A stretch of DNA of 8,697 nt from an uncultured Bacteroides sp. (GCA_905197435.1 CAJJYX010000141.1:1-8697), one strand, 5' to 3'; positions 1 through 7,616 are shown, numbered from the stretch's first letter. Translations and numbers: made by a program. Notes: generated by a model from the sequence alone, not told the origin.

Positions 1-105
1 TGCCGGAGAAACAAGTAAGCCACATTGCCTAAATTATAAAAAGCCAACTTATTCAGTACACTAACAATAAACGATAAAAGATGAGTGATTTACACTGAAT
101 TATGT

Positions 106-113
106 TATCTTTG
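106..113 (+). promoter_or_regulatory. Probable Bacteroidota -7 promoter box upstream of the HTCS gene
   Basis: The bases TATCTTTG match the Bacteroides -7 consensus TAnnTTTG exactly. I see no good TTTG -33 element at the usual distance of about 19-21 bases. The nearest candidate is TTTA at 89-92, which is too close. A start of transcription near 120 would give a 5' leader of about 150 bases before the HTCS start codon. The region upstream of 106 is AT-rich and I see no gene in it. Confidence 0.45.
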
Positions 114-273
114 TAAATAAACCTCATACGCATGGAAATAGGAATGAACTTCGCTTTATGTTCTAAAGATACAATTGTCTGGCATTTTGACGGAATAATT
201 CAAAAGAGTAGATATAAAACGCTCTCTATGGAGAATGGGAAAGAATAGCTTGTAACTCGTAACTTGAACGTAT

Positions 274-3200
274 ATGAAACAGCGTATCCTGATATTCTTC
301 ATTTGTATAGTGCAACTTTCTCCGCTTTTTTCGGAAAGCATGGATCGTTTTTTCAGTCAATACAACTTTAGGTTTATTTCTGAAACAGCAGGGTTACCCT
401 ACAGTTTTGTGAGCGATATCTTTAAGGACTCCGAAGGATATGTATGGGTTGCCACGCATAACGGAATAAGTCGCTATGACGGTTATCAGTTCCTGAACTA
501 TGGCACTCAAACGAACCCGGTATGCCTCAAGAACAACTTTATCCATAAGGTATGTGAAGACAACTTCCGACGCCTCTGGATAGCCTCTGAGGGTGGTATC
601 GACATACTCAACCTGGATACTTATGCTTTGGTGGAGTTGCCTGTTCCATCAGACAGTCCGCTACGAAAGTTGATGAATGGAAACATAAGCACGATTTATA
701 AGGACAAGCAAGGTGATGTCTGGATTTCCGCTAACAAAGATTTGTGGTGTATAGAGCTGGACGCTGAAGGAGCTATAAGGAATTACTATCATCTGGAGAG
801 TGAGTGTGCTTCTCCGGTGCATGCTGTCACCGATCTGGGTTGGACAGTTTGTGCAGGTATTGACAATGAAGTGTGCCGCATCACGAAGCATGAAGAACAT
901 CTCCTGAGAGTGGAGAAACTGTCTGACAGCCTGATTTCTTTCAGTAAAGACTGGCGGATCTCCTGCATGCAGGTAGATGGTGATTTGCTGTGGATTGGCT
1001 CCAACCGTGGCTTATTCAAATACCACCATGCCGGGCAAAGTCTGAAACGCTATCGTTACTCCACCCATCGCCCCGGAATGTTGAGCCAGGCCTATATAAC
1101 GGATATCAAACTGACGGAACGGGGACACCTGATTGTATCCACCCTTAACGGACTGAATGTCTATGATAAAGACACGGATACTTTTTCATTCATTCGTCAG
1201 ACCAGTGAACGAGGGGGAGTTACCATCAACTGTAATGCCATCAACTGCCTGTTTACCGATGGTGAGACTATTTGGTTGGGTACTGAGACCAGTGGCATCA
1301 ACCTGCTTTCCCCGAAGCGGCTTCAGACGAAACTATGGACATGCAGAAGTACGGATACCGAAAACGATGCCCCTACACCTGTGAATGCGGTAGATGAAGA
1401 CAAAGATGGAAATCTCTGGGTTGCCCTGGTAGAGCGCGGTTTGTTGAAGTGGAATGAAGATAATAAATCTTGTGCCCATTATCTCTTTTCCCCCAGTGAT
1501 ATTACTTCTGTCAGTAACAATACTTTGATGGGCATCCTGATAGATTCCGATAACCGCCTGTGGGCATATACTTGGGGTGTGGGGATAAATGGAATCGACC
1601 TGAATATCCCCAATAACCGTACCTTCAAACGCTATACCCGCGAGAATATTCCTGAGTTGGAAGGCGACTTTATCAACAGTGCCTGCGAGGATGTGATTAA
1701 TCATGGAATATGGTTCGGCTCCACACGTGGAGTACTCTTCTACGACAAGCGGAAGGATACTTTCGTCCGTGTGTTGTTCGATCGGTCTGACAATGAGTTT
1801 GAGGCCATCCATGCTTTACTGATTGATAGCAAGAAACGCCTCTGGGTAGGTACTGCACAAGGTGTCTTTATCGTAAACCTCGTCTCTTTTGCCAAGTCGA
1901 ATAAACGTTTTGATTATAAATACCTCAAATATAAACTGGATGATCCGCAGTCCACCCAACTGGAAAAAATCAACAGTATTCTGGAAGACAAAAACGGTAC
2001 CATCTGGCTGGGAGGTAACGGAAACGGTTTGTATCAATTGACGAGTGACAAGAATAATCACTTTGTATTCAGAAACTATACGACGCACCACGGGCTGCCT
2101 AATAATACGATTATCGGCATGGCGGAAGACGGACGGGGAAACTTGTGGCTGACTACGAATGATGGAGTGTCCCGGCTGAATATCCAGTCAATGACATTCA
2201 GCAACTATACGCAGGCCGACGGGCTGCCCGCTACCCAGTTTTATTGGAATGGTATCCATTACTCTGAAAAGCATGACTTTATCTATATGGCAACCATAGA
2301 TGGGCTGGTTATTATCCACCCTGACGATGAAACCTCACAACTTGCGGATTCGCAAGTGAAACTTTCTTCCCTGACCATTGGTGGAAATATGATTTATCCT
2401 TCCAGTGGTGATTATCTGAAAGAGAATATCACCCTTGCTTCCGGCATCTTCCTGCATGAACGGGAGAATCGTTTCTCCATAGGTTTTACTACGCAGAACT
2501 ATGGAAACAGTAGCCGTATTCGTTTTGCTTATCGCCTGAAAGGGTACGAAGAGGAATGGAACGAAACTCAGCCGGGTAATGGCATGGCCCGGTATACGGC
2601 TGTTCCGCCGGGAAACTATACATTGCAGGTTCGCGCAACGGATGAGCTGGGACGCTGGTCGAAAGAAACGACTGAAATAGAAGTCGGAATCACGCCTTAT
2701 TTTTATAAGTCCGGCTGGTTCTACCTGCTTCTTGTCATAGCTACTTGCATCGCAATCTATTTATTCTATAAGCGCAAGACCCGGAGCTATCGCGAACAGA
2801 AAGCACGATTAGAAAAGCAAGTGGAACTGCGTACACAGGAACTGGCAGTCCAAAATAAGCAATTGGAAACCATGGCCCAGCATGTGAAAGAGATTACAGA
2901 AGAGAAAATTGCCTTCTTTACGAATATCACACATGAGTTCCGCACTCCGGTTACGTTGATTCACGGTCCCATCGAGCATGCTCTGAAGGAGACGCAGAAC
3001 GAAGCGGTGAAGGCACAGTTACAGATAGCCGAACGGAATTCACGGTATCTGCTCTCCCTGGTCAATGAACTGATGGACTTCCGGAAACTGGATATTGATA
3101 AAGTGGTGTTGGATAAGCGCTCCACGAACTTTGTCGAGTTCTTATCTGAATTGCTAATACCTTTCAGGGTTTTTGCAAAGGAAAGACAAATTGACATATG

Positions 3201-4446
3201 CACTTACTTCCGATTGGAGAGTCCCTTCCTGATGATTGATTCCGGATATATGCGTAAGGTGCTGGTTAACCTGGTTTCGAATGCCATTAAGTTTACGCCC
3301 GATGGTGGCCGCATTGATATATTTGTGGCATCCATTAAGGGTGAAGGCGGAGAGAAATTGCTCTATATGAATGTATGTGACACGGGACACGGTATTGTGA
3401 CGGAAGACATGGAGAAGATTTTCGATCGTTTCTATCAATCTAAGAAGAGTACGAAATATCCGGTTTACGGGCAGAGTGGTACGGGTATCGGTCTTTTCTT
3501 GTGTAAACGGATTGTATACTTGCATGGGGGAGAAATCTTTGCCCGTAATAATCCCGGACATGGAGCTTCGTTCCGTATATTGATGCCGTTGGTTCCCGGT
3601 GAACAAGTGGAAACGAAAGGAGAAATAGTGGAAAGCTCCGGTGCTGTGTACCTGCCGGATGCCTTACAGCCGGAGGAGACGCAGAAGAAAGAGACCATCT
3701 TGATTGTGGAAGATAATAAAGACATGCGCTCGTATATCCGTACGTTACTTGTGGGCAATTACCGTTTGTTTGAAGCAGGCGACGGGCAGGAAGCTCTTGA
3801 AATAGTCCAGAAGCATACGATAGATTTAATTGTTAGCGACCTGATGATGCCTGTGATGGATGGTATGGAGTTGTCCCGCTGCATCAAGGAGAATCTGGCC
3901 ACTTCGCATATTCCGTTCCTTATGCTTACGGCACTTCGCTCGGATGTGCAGGAAAAGAGGAGCTTCGAGATAGGTGTGGATGAGTATCTCTGTAAGCCTT
4001 TTGATGAAGAAGTACTCCGGCTTCGTATTCGCAATATCTTGAATTTACGGAAGAAATATAAGAAGATGTTCTCATCCAGCAGCAATGTGGAAGAACTGCA
4101 TGTGAAGGAAGAGTCGCGGGACAAGACATTCATTACGAATGCTGTCAACCTGATGAAAGAGCACTATGCCGATGCGGAATATAATCTGGAACGTTTTGTG
4201 CGTGACATGGGATATAGCAAGACGCTCGTCAACAAGAAAATGCAGGACCTCACAGGGCAACCTATCGGACAGTTTATGAAGAATTACCGTTTGAACGTAG
4301 CACAACGGATGATACAGGAAGGACCTGGAGACATCAACGTTTCCGAGATAGCTTATGCTGTAGGTTTCAATGACCCGAAGTACTTCACTAAGTGCTTCAA
4401 AGAGTTCTTTGGGTATTTACCGAGTTCGAAACTGGGAAAGAGATGA
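274..4446 (+). CDS. Hybrid two-component system sensor kinase/response regulator (HTCS), one polypeptide of 1390 aa
   Basis: This is a complete inner-membrane sensor and transcription regulator of the HTCS family, which controls polysaccharide utilisation loci in Bacteroidota. Residues 1-21 look like a signal peptide. About 14 Reg_prop-like strands (motifs such as GYVWVATHNGI at 56-66 and GTIWLGGNGNG at 575-585) span about 45-685 and should form two seven-bladed periplasmic propellers. A Y_Y_Y domain follows at about 735-805 and a membrane helix at 814-832. Next come a linker, then HisKA with the H-box HEFRTP (phospho-acceptor His887). The ATPase domain has the N-box Asn1003, DTGHG (1036-1040) and GTGIG (1069-1073). 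The receiver domain has Glu1146/Asp1147, phospho-acceptor Asp1189, Thr1219 and Lys1241. A C-terminal AraC-type double HTH lies at about 1285-1385. All key catalytic residues are present, and the length is normal for the family. The ATG at 274 is chosen because it directly opens the signal peptide. The ligand cannot be read from the sequence; the neighbouring GH89 suggests an alpha-GlcNAc-containing glycan. Confidence 0.96.
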   Translation: MKQRILIFFICIVQLSPLFSESMDRFFSQYNFRFISETAGLPYSFVSDIFKDSEGYVWVATHNGISRYDGYQFLNYGTQTNPVCLKNNFIHKVCEDNFRRLWIASEGGIDILNLDTYALVELPVPSDSPLRKLMNGNISTIYKDKQGDVWISANKDLWCIELDAEGAIRNYYHLESECASPVHAVTDLGWTVCAGIDNEVCRITKHEEHLLRVEKLSDSLISFSKDWRISCMQVDGDLLWIGSNRGLFKYHHAGQSLKRYRYSTHRPGMLSQAYITDIKLTERGHLIVSTLNGLNVYDKDTDTFSFIRQTSERGGVTINCNAINCLFTDGETIWLGTETSGINLLSPKRLQTKLWTCRSTDTENDAPTPVNAVDEDKDGNLWVALVERGLLKWNEDNKSCAHYLFSPSDITSVSNNTLMGILIDSDNRLWAYTWGVGINGIDLNIPNNRTFKRYTRENIPELEGDFINSACEDVINHGIWFGSTRGVLFYDKRKDTFVRVLFDRSDNEFEAIHALLIDSKKRLWVGTAQGVFIVNLVSFAKSNKRFDYKYLKYKLDDPQSTQLEKINSILEDKNGTIWLGGNGNGLYQLTSDKNNHFVFRNYTTHHGLPNNTIIGMAEDGRGNLWLTTNDGVSRLNIQSMTFSNYTQADGLPATQFYWNGIHYSEKHDFIYMATIDGLVIIHPDDETSQLADSQVKLSSLTIGGNMIYPSSGDYLKENITLASGIFLHERENRFSIGFTTQNYGNSSRIRFAYRLKGYEEEWNETQPGNGMARYTAVPPGNYTLQVRATDELGRWSKETTEIEVGITPYFYKSGWFYLLLVIATCIAIYLFYKRKTRSYREQKARLEKQVELRTQELAVQNKQLETMAQHVKEITEEKIAFFTNITHEFRTPVTLIHGPIEHALKETQNEAVKAQLQIAERNSRYLLSLVNELMDFRKLDIDKVVLDKRSTNFVEFLSELLIPFRVFAKERQIDICTYFRLESPFLMIDSGYMRKVLVNLVSNAIKFTPDGGRIDIFVASIKGEGGEKLLYMNVCDTGHGIVTEDMEKIFDRFYQSKKSTKYPVYGQSGTGIGLFLCKRIVYLHGGEIFARNNPGHGASFRILMPLVPGEQVETKGEIVESSGAVYLPDALQPEETQKKETILIVEDNKDMRSYIRTLLVGNYRLFEAGDGQEALEIVQKHTIDLIVSDLMMPVMDGMELSRCIKENLATSHIPFLMLTALRSDVQEKRSFEIGVDEYLCKPFDEEVLRLRIRNILNLRKKYKKMFSSSSNVEELHVKEESRDKTFITNAVNLMKEHYADAEYNLERFVRDMGYSKTLVNKKMQDLTGQPIGQFMKNYRLNVAQRMIQEGPGDINVSEIAYAVGFNDPKYFTKCFKEFFGYLPSSKLGKR

Positions 4447-4524
4447 AAGACTACTTCTGCCACATTCTTTACTATATTCATCCCAAACTTTTCTATTTTC
4501 TCCTTATATAAAAAAATAAACGCC

Positions 4525-4532
4525 TACTTTTG
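4525..4532 (+). promoter_or_regulatory. Probable Bacteroidota -7 promoter box upstream of GH89
   Basis: TACTTTTG matches the TAnnTTTG consensus and lies 17 bases before the GH89 start codon, giving a short leader of about 10 bases. The upstream sequence is AT-rich. No clean TTTG -33 box sits at the standard spacing; a TTTT at 4496-4499 is a weak, over-distant candidate. The box suggests that GH89 has its own promoter and is not only read through from the HTCS. I see no convincing hairpin terminator in the 103-base gap between the two genes. Confidence 0.5.
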
Positions 4533-4549
4533 TACATCACCCAGAAGTA

Positions 4550-5587
4550 ATGAATACCATGAAAACCAAACTCTATTTAGCCATTTTGTTAGTAGCTGGC
4601 TTGTCGACTTATTTATCTGCCAACCCAGTCAATGGTCTGCTTGAGAGAATTGACAAGGGAGCATCTAAGAAATTTGTTATTGAACTCAATAAAGGCGCGG
4701 ACGACTTTTTTGAACTGGATCAGAAAGGTAGTAAAGTTGTTGTCCGTGGTAATAATTACGTGAATATAGCGACAGGTATCAACTGGTATCTGAAATATTA
4801 TGCCGGTATCCAGCTATCATGGAACGGCATGCAAGCATCGCTTCCCCAAGTACTTCCTGCCGTTTCCCGGAAAGAGCGTCACGAAACATCCCTCTCACTC
4901 CGTTATGATTTTAACTATTGCACCTACTCTTATACGATGGCTTTCTGGGATTGGGAGCGCTGGGAGAAAGAAATAGACTGGATGGCATTGCATGGCATCA
5001 ATATGCCACTGGCTGCCGTGGGCACAGAATGCGTATGGCGCAATATGCTCCTGAAACTCGGTTATTCAGAGGAAGAAGTGGGCAAGTTCATCGCCGGACC
5101 AGCCTTTCTTGCCTGGTGGGAAATGAACAACCTGGAAGGTTGGGGAGGTCCGCTTCCATTGAACTGGTATAAGCAGCAGGAAACCCTGCAGAAAAAGATT
5201 CTTGCCAGAATGAAGGAGATGGGCATGAAACCAGTCTTACCGGGCTATTGCGGAATGGTGCCTCACGATGCCAAAAAGAGACTGGGGCTGAACGTGACGG
5301 ATGCCGGCAAGTGGAACGGTTACCAGCGTCCTGCCAACCTCTCTCCTACCGACAGCAGATTTACAGAAATCGCCGACCTATATTATAAGGAACTGACCAA
5401 GCTCTACGGAAAATCAGATTTCTATTCGATGGATCCTTTCCACGAGAGCGGTGATGATGCAGCCGTGGATTATGCCAAAGCAGGAAAGGCACTGATAGAT
5501 CGATTTCGATTTCATCAGCGTTTCAATATCGCCCTGTTCCACCATGTAAACGAACTGATGCGGATGATATTCCATCTCTTCATATGA
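4550..5587 (+). CDS. GH89 alpha-N-acetylglucosaminidase (NAGLU family), N-terminal part, broken at the chimeric junction
   Basis: The product resembles bacterial relatives of human NAGLU, which remove terminal alpha-linked GlcNAc. A signal peptide (hydrophobic stretch at about residues 8-23) indicates export. Residues 25-115 fit the small N-terminal NAGLU domain. From about 116 the TIM-barrel catalytic domain begins, with the motifs FWDWERWEKEIDWMALHGIN (132-151), WWEMNNLEGWGGPLP (189-203) and PGYCGMVP (231-238). DPFHES at 295-300 carries Glu299, the expected acid/base catalyst. The catalytic nucleophile, expected well over 100 residues further on, is absent. Family sequence holds to about Asp317 (base 5500). 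The last 28 codons (5501-5587) are antisense to hdrC and resemble nothing in GH89. Full-length family members are roughly 700 aa, so less than half is here and this product would not be active. ATG 4550 is used; ATG 4559 is an equally good start, and both leave the signal peptide intact. The gene lies 103 bases downstream of the HTCS on the same strand and is a plausible target of it. Confidence 0.92.
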   Translation: MNTMKTKLYLAILLVAGLSTYLSANPVNGLLERIDKGASKKFVIELNKGADDFFELDQKGSKVVVRGNNYVNIATGINWYLKYYAGIQLSWNGMQASLPQVLPAVSRKERHETSLSLRYDFNYCTYSYTMAFWDWERWEKEIDWMALHGINMPLAAVGTECVWRNMLLKLGYSEEEVGKFIAGPAFLAWWEMNNLEGWGGPLPLNWYKQQETLQKKILARMKEMGMKPVLPGYCGMVPHDAKKRLGLNVTDAGKWNGYQRPANLSPTDSRFTEIADLYYKELTKLYGKSDFYSMDPFHESGDDAAVDYAKAGKALIDRFRFHQRFNIALFHHVNELMRMIFHLFI

Positions 5588-5692
5588 CGGACATGTTGCC
5601 GAGCATTTGCCGCAGCGCATGCACCTGAGCGGATTTACTCCGCTGATTCGGAGTATCTGCTCCTTTTCGCGTAAGGTTTTGTTGTTCTGCAT
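5414..5692 (-). CDS. hdrC: HdrC-like heterodisulfide reductase iron-sulfur subunit, N-terminal fragment broken at the junction
   Basis: The authentic part is residues 1-72 (bases 5477-5692). It holds one complete 4Fe-4S motif, CMRCGKCSATCP (Cys24, 27, 30, 34), and the first two cysteines of the second, CLSC (Cys68, 71). HdrC proteins pass electrons between the HdrA flavin subunit and HdrB. There is no N-terminal membrane segment, which fits a soluble HdrC-type subunit and not the membrane form. Residues 73-92 are antisense to GH89 and are not HdrC sequence. The rest of cluster two and the C-terminal domain are missing from a protein usually about 170-200 aa. The start ATG at 5692 is set by AAAGGAG (5699-5705 on the minus strand), 6 bases upstream. 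It lies only 3 bases after the hdrB stop, so the two genes are translated from one message. Broad 4Fe-4S ferredoxin-type annotation is the fallback if the HdrC assignment is too narrow. Confidence 0.88.
   Translation of the reverse strand: MQNNKTLREKEQILRISGVNPLRCMRCGKCSATCPSYEEMEYHPHQFVYMVEQGDIETLMKSKSIYQCLSCFGIIHGCIITALVERIHRIEI
5477..5500. other. Chimeric junction between Bacteroides-like and Clostridia-like DNA
   Basis: This 24-base stretch reads as genuine protein-family sequence on both strands. On the plus strand it encodes KAGKALID of GH89; on the minus strand it encodes IYQCLSCF of HdrC. To the right, the GH89 frame becomes non-family sequence. To the left, the HdrC frame loses its expected second cysteine cluster. 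The shared stretch therefore marks the maximum overlap at which two unrelated sequences were joined. No transposase, integrase, terminal repeat or tRNA lies nearby to suggest a mobile element. Assembly or library chimerism is the simplest explanation. Confidence 0.85.
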
Positions 5693-5695
5693 CAG

Positions 5696-6562
5696 TTACT
5701 CCTTTCCGTTGACAGCGCAGCCGCAGTGCTCCCCTGCCGCGCTGCCGTTTGCTGCTCCGTTCTTAATGCCGAATGCTTCCGCCATGAGTTCGGTGAAATA
5801 AACAACGGGAACGGAGGCTTCTTCACCCATGCCGTTTTTAACAAGGTTATATCGGCAAAGCGGACATGCAGTCACGATTTCGTCCGCACCGTGAATGCAT
5901 GCGCTCCCATAAACCTTCCTGCTCCGTTTCATCGCTGCATTCGGGTCATCCATAACGGTATACCCGCCGCAGCATTCGTTTCTTTCCGGGAAAACGCAGG
6001 GTTCGGCTCCGAGTGCGGCAATGAGTTTTTCGATAAGCTGCGGATTTTCCGGATCATCAAACTCAATGACTTTTGCCGGGCGCAGCAGCATGCAGCCGTA
6101 ATATGCCGCAACATGTTTTCCGTTTAAGGGGTTTTTGACCGCAGCACGTATTTTTTCAAAACCGCTGCCGCGTGTCACAAGCTCCAAGTAATGCAGAACC
6201 TCCGTCTCTCCGTGATAAGGAGCGGGCGGATTTTTATCCTGTGACAGATAAAGGTTCACCTTTTTTGCAAAGTCCTCATCCGTTCGCATGGCATGATTGG
6301 TTTGCTTGATAACATTGTGACATGCAGAGCATACCGTAACAAGAGGCCTTCCGGCATCGCGTGCGGCAGCAAGTGCGCGAACGGCGGCAAGTTTTGTTGC
6401 AATTTCATCCTTTGCGGAAACGTAAACACCGCCGCAGCACTGCCAGTTCTCTATTTCGCACAATTCAAAGCCGAGAATCTCCGCACAGGCGCGCGCACAC
6501 CTGTCAAGCTCTTTGGCCTTTGTGCGCAGCGTGCAGCCCGGGAAATAGCTGACTTTCATCAT
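5696..6562 (-). CDS. hdrB: HdrB-like CoB--CoM heterodisulfide reductase family subunit (two CCG domains)
   Basis: This is a complete 288-aa protein with two cysteine-rich CCG domains (CX31-39 CCG X33 CxxC). Domain one uses Cys10, Cys42/43 and Cys78/81; domain two uses Cys157, Cys197/198 and Cys233/236. In characterised HdrB these cysteines bind two noncubane 4Fe-4S clusters that perform disulfide reduction. The N-terminal FPGCTL and the YYGCMLLRP motif at 155-163 are typical of HdrB and separate it from LutA/GlpC-like CCG proteins. Clostridia do not normally make coenzymes M and B, so the physiological acceptor here is unknown; cytoplasmic electron transfer with HdrA is an inference. A C-terminal tail (about 267-288) has an additional CGC motif (Cys280, Cys282). 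Two ATGs are adjacent (6562, 6559); AAAGGA at 6572-6577 lies 9 bases before the first. The gene is 97 bases after the dehydrogenase and 3 bases before hdrC on the same strand. Confidence 0.92.
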   Translation of the reverse strand: MMKVSYFPGCTLRTKAKELDRCARACAEILGFELCEIENWQCCGGVYVSAKDEIATKLAAVRALAAARDAGRPLVTVCSACHNVIKQTNHAMRTDEDFAKKVNLYLSQDKNPPAPYHGETEVLHYLELVTRGSGFEKIRAAVKNPLNGKHVAAYYGCMLLRPAKVIEFDDPENPQLIEKLIAALGAEPCVFPERNECCGGYTVMDDPNAAMKRSRKVYGSACIHGADEIVTACPLCRYNLVKNGMGEEASVPVVYFTELMAEAFGIKNGAANGSAAGEHCGCAVNGKE

Positions 6563-6571
6563 ATTTGAGCA

Positions 6572-6577
6572 TCCTTT
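6572..6577 (-). promoter_or_regulatory. Shine-Dalgarno site for hdrB
   Basis: The minus strand reads AAAGGA here, 9 bases before ATG 6562 and 12 before ATG 6559, favouring the first ATG. The rest of the 97-base gap after the dehydrogenase shows no convincing promoter or terminator. A TTGACA occurs on the minus strand, but no -10 box follows at 16-18 bases. Co-transcription from the dehydrogenase is therefore plausible. Confidence 0.7.
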
Positions 6578-6659
6578 CTTCCAAAGCTCTCTTTATTGTC
6601 AAAAACCAATGTGGAGCCTTTATTCGTTTTGCGGAGTGCATTCAGGTATTCGGGTATTA

Positions 6660-7607
6660 TCAAAGGTTCAACCCGCCGATAACTTCCTTCAATGCATCGG
6701 CACTGCGGCGAAGCTTTCCGATTTCTTCATCCGTGAGCGCAATGTTGACCTTGCCGCTGACGCCGTTGCTTCCGATGCGGTTGAGCGTACTGAGGCAAAC
6801 ATCATCGATTCCGTACTCGCCGTTCATAAGAGTCGAAACGGTCATTGTGGTTTCGATGCCGGAATGCAGGCATTTGCAAATATGACATACAGCCGCCGAA
6901 ACAGCATAGAAAGTTGCACCTTTGCGGGCAATAACTCTTCCGCCGGATTTTTTTACATAAGTCTCAATCTCTGCAAAGTCAAGCGCGGGACTTATCATGC
7001 CGGGAGTTGTGATAAGCTGCGGGCAATCCTTAATCGGCACTCCGGAAATATTTGCAACCGACCACGGAACGAAGGACGAGTCGCCGTGTTCACCGAATAC
7101 ATATGCATGTACATTGGTCTGATTGATATTATAATACTCAGACAGCCTTGCACGCAAGCGCGATGTGTCCAGAACGGTGCCCGAACCAATGATATGGTTT
7201 GCAGGAAGTCCGGACTGCTTGAAAAACACATATGTCAGGATGTCAACAGGATTGCTGACGATGATATAAATCGCATTCGGCGCATATTTTGTTATCTGCG
7301 GCAGAATGGATTTTGTGATGTTGACGTTGGTCTGCGCAAGCTCAAGACGGGTCTGTCCGGGCTTGCGGGCAATGCCGGAAGTCAAAATAACGATATTGGA
7401 ACCTGCCGCATCGCAGTAATCGCCCGCATAGATGGAGCAATTGCCGCCGAAAAACGAATTGCCCTGGCGAATGTCGAGTGCTTCGCCGAGCGCTTTTTCG
7501 GTGTTGATGTCGATCAAGACAATTTCAGACGCAATGCCCATTGTGTTGAGTGTGTATGCAATGGTTGCGCCCACACTGCCGGTGCCGATGATGGTTATTT
7601 TATTCAT
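6660..7607 (-). CDS. L-lactate/malate dehydrogenase family protein (LDH-like fold, Arg at the specificity position)
   Basis: This is a complete 315-aa NAD-dependent 2-hydroxyacid dehydrogenase that would interconvert pyruvate/lactate or oxaloacetate/malate in the cytoplasm. The Rossmann motif GTGSVGATIA covers residues 8-17, and Asp33 at the end of the second strand favours NAD over NADP. The substrate loop is ARKPGQTRLEL (80-90), NPVD is at 119-122, and VLDTSR supplies Asp147 and Arg150. GEHGDSSF (172-179) supplies catalytic His174. LDH-like features are GEHGD, GTVLD and the 315-aa length. However, Arg81 falls at the classical position 102, where true LDHs have Gln and malate dehydrogenases have Arg. 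A homology search would probably name it L-lactate dehydrogenase, but malate dehydrogenase activity is quite possible, so no symbol is given. An in-frame ORF extends to 7694, and ATG 7616 is also in frame. ATG 7607 is chosen because it directly precedes the conserved NKITIIGTG strand and has a Shine-Dalgarno 9 bases upstream. It is first in a same-strand run with hdrB and hdrC. Confidence 0.92.
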   Translation of the reverse strand: MNKITIIGTGSVGATIAYTLNTMGIASEIVLIDINTEKALGEALDIRQGNSFFGGNCSIYAGDYCDAAGSNIVILTSGIARKPGQTRLELAQTNVNITKSILPQITKYAPNAIYIIVSNPVDILTYVFFKQSGLPANHIIGSGTVLDTSRLRARLSEYYNINQTNVHAYVFGEHGDSSFVPWSVANISGVPIKDCPQLITTPGMISPALDFAEIETYVKKSGGRVIARKGATFYAVSAAVCHICKCLHSGIETTMTVSTLMNGEYGIDDVCLSTLNRIGSNGVSGKVNIALTDEEIGKLRRSADALKEVIGGLNL

Positions 7608-7616
7608 GTTAAACAT

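Noticed and set aside
1333..1812. A 159-codon minus-strand frame inside the HTCS gene
   Set aside because: It lies inside conserved propeller-coding sequence, and its translation has no domain character; it is a shadow frame.
5414..5587. The junction considered as a natural gene fusion or mobile-element insertion
   Set aside because: Both reading frames end in antisense of the partner gene, with no direct repeats, inverted ends, integrase or transposase nearby, and with a shared 24-base word typical of a false join.
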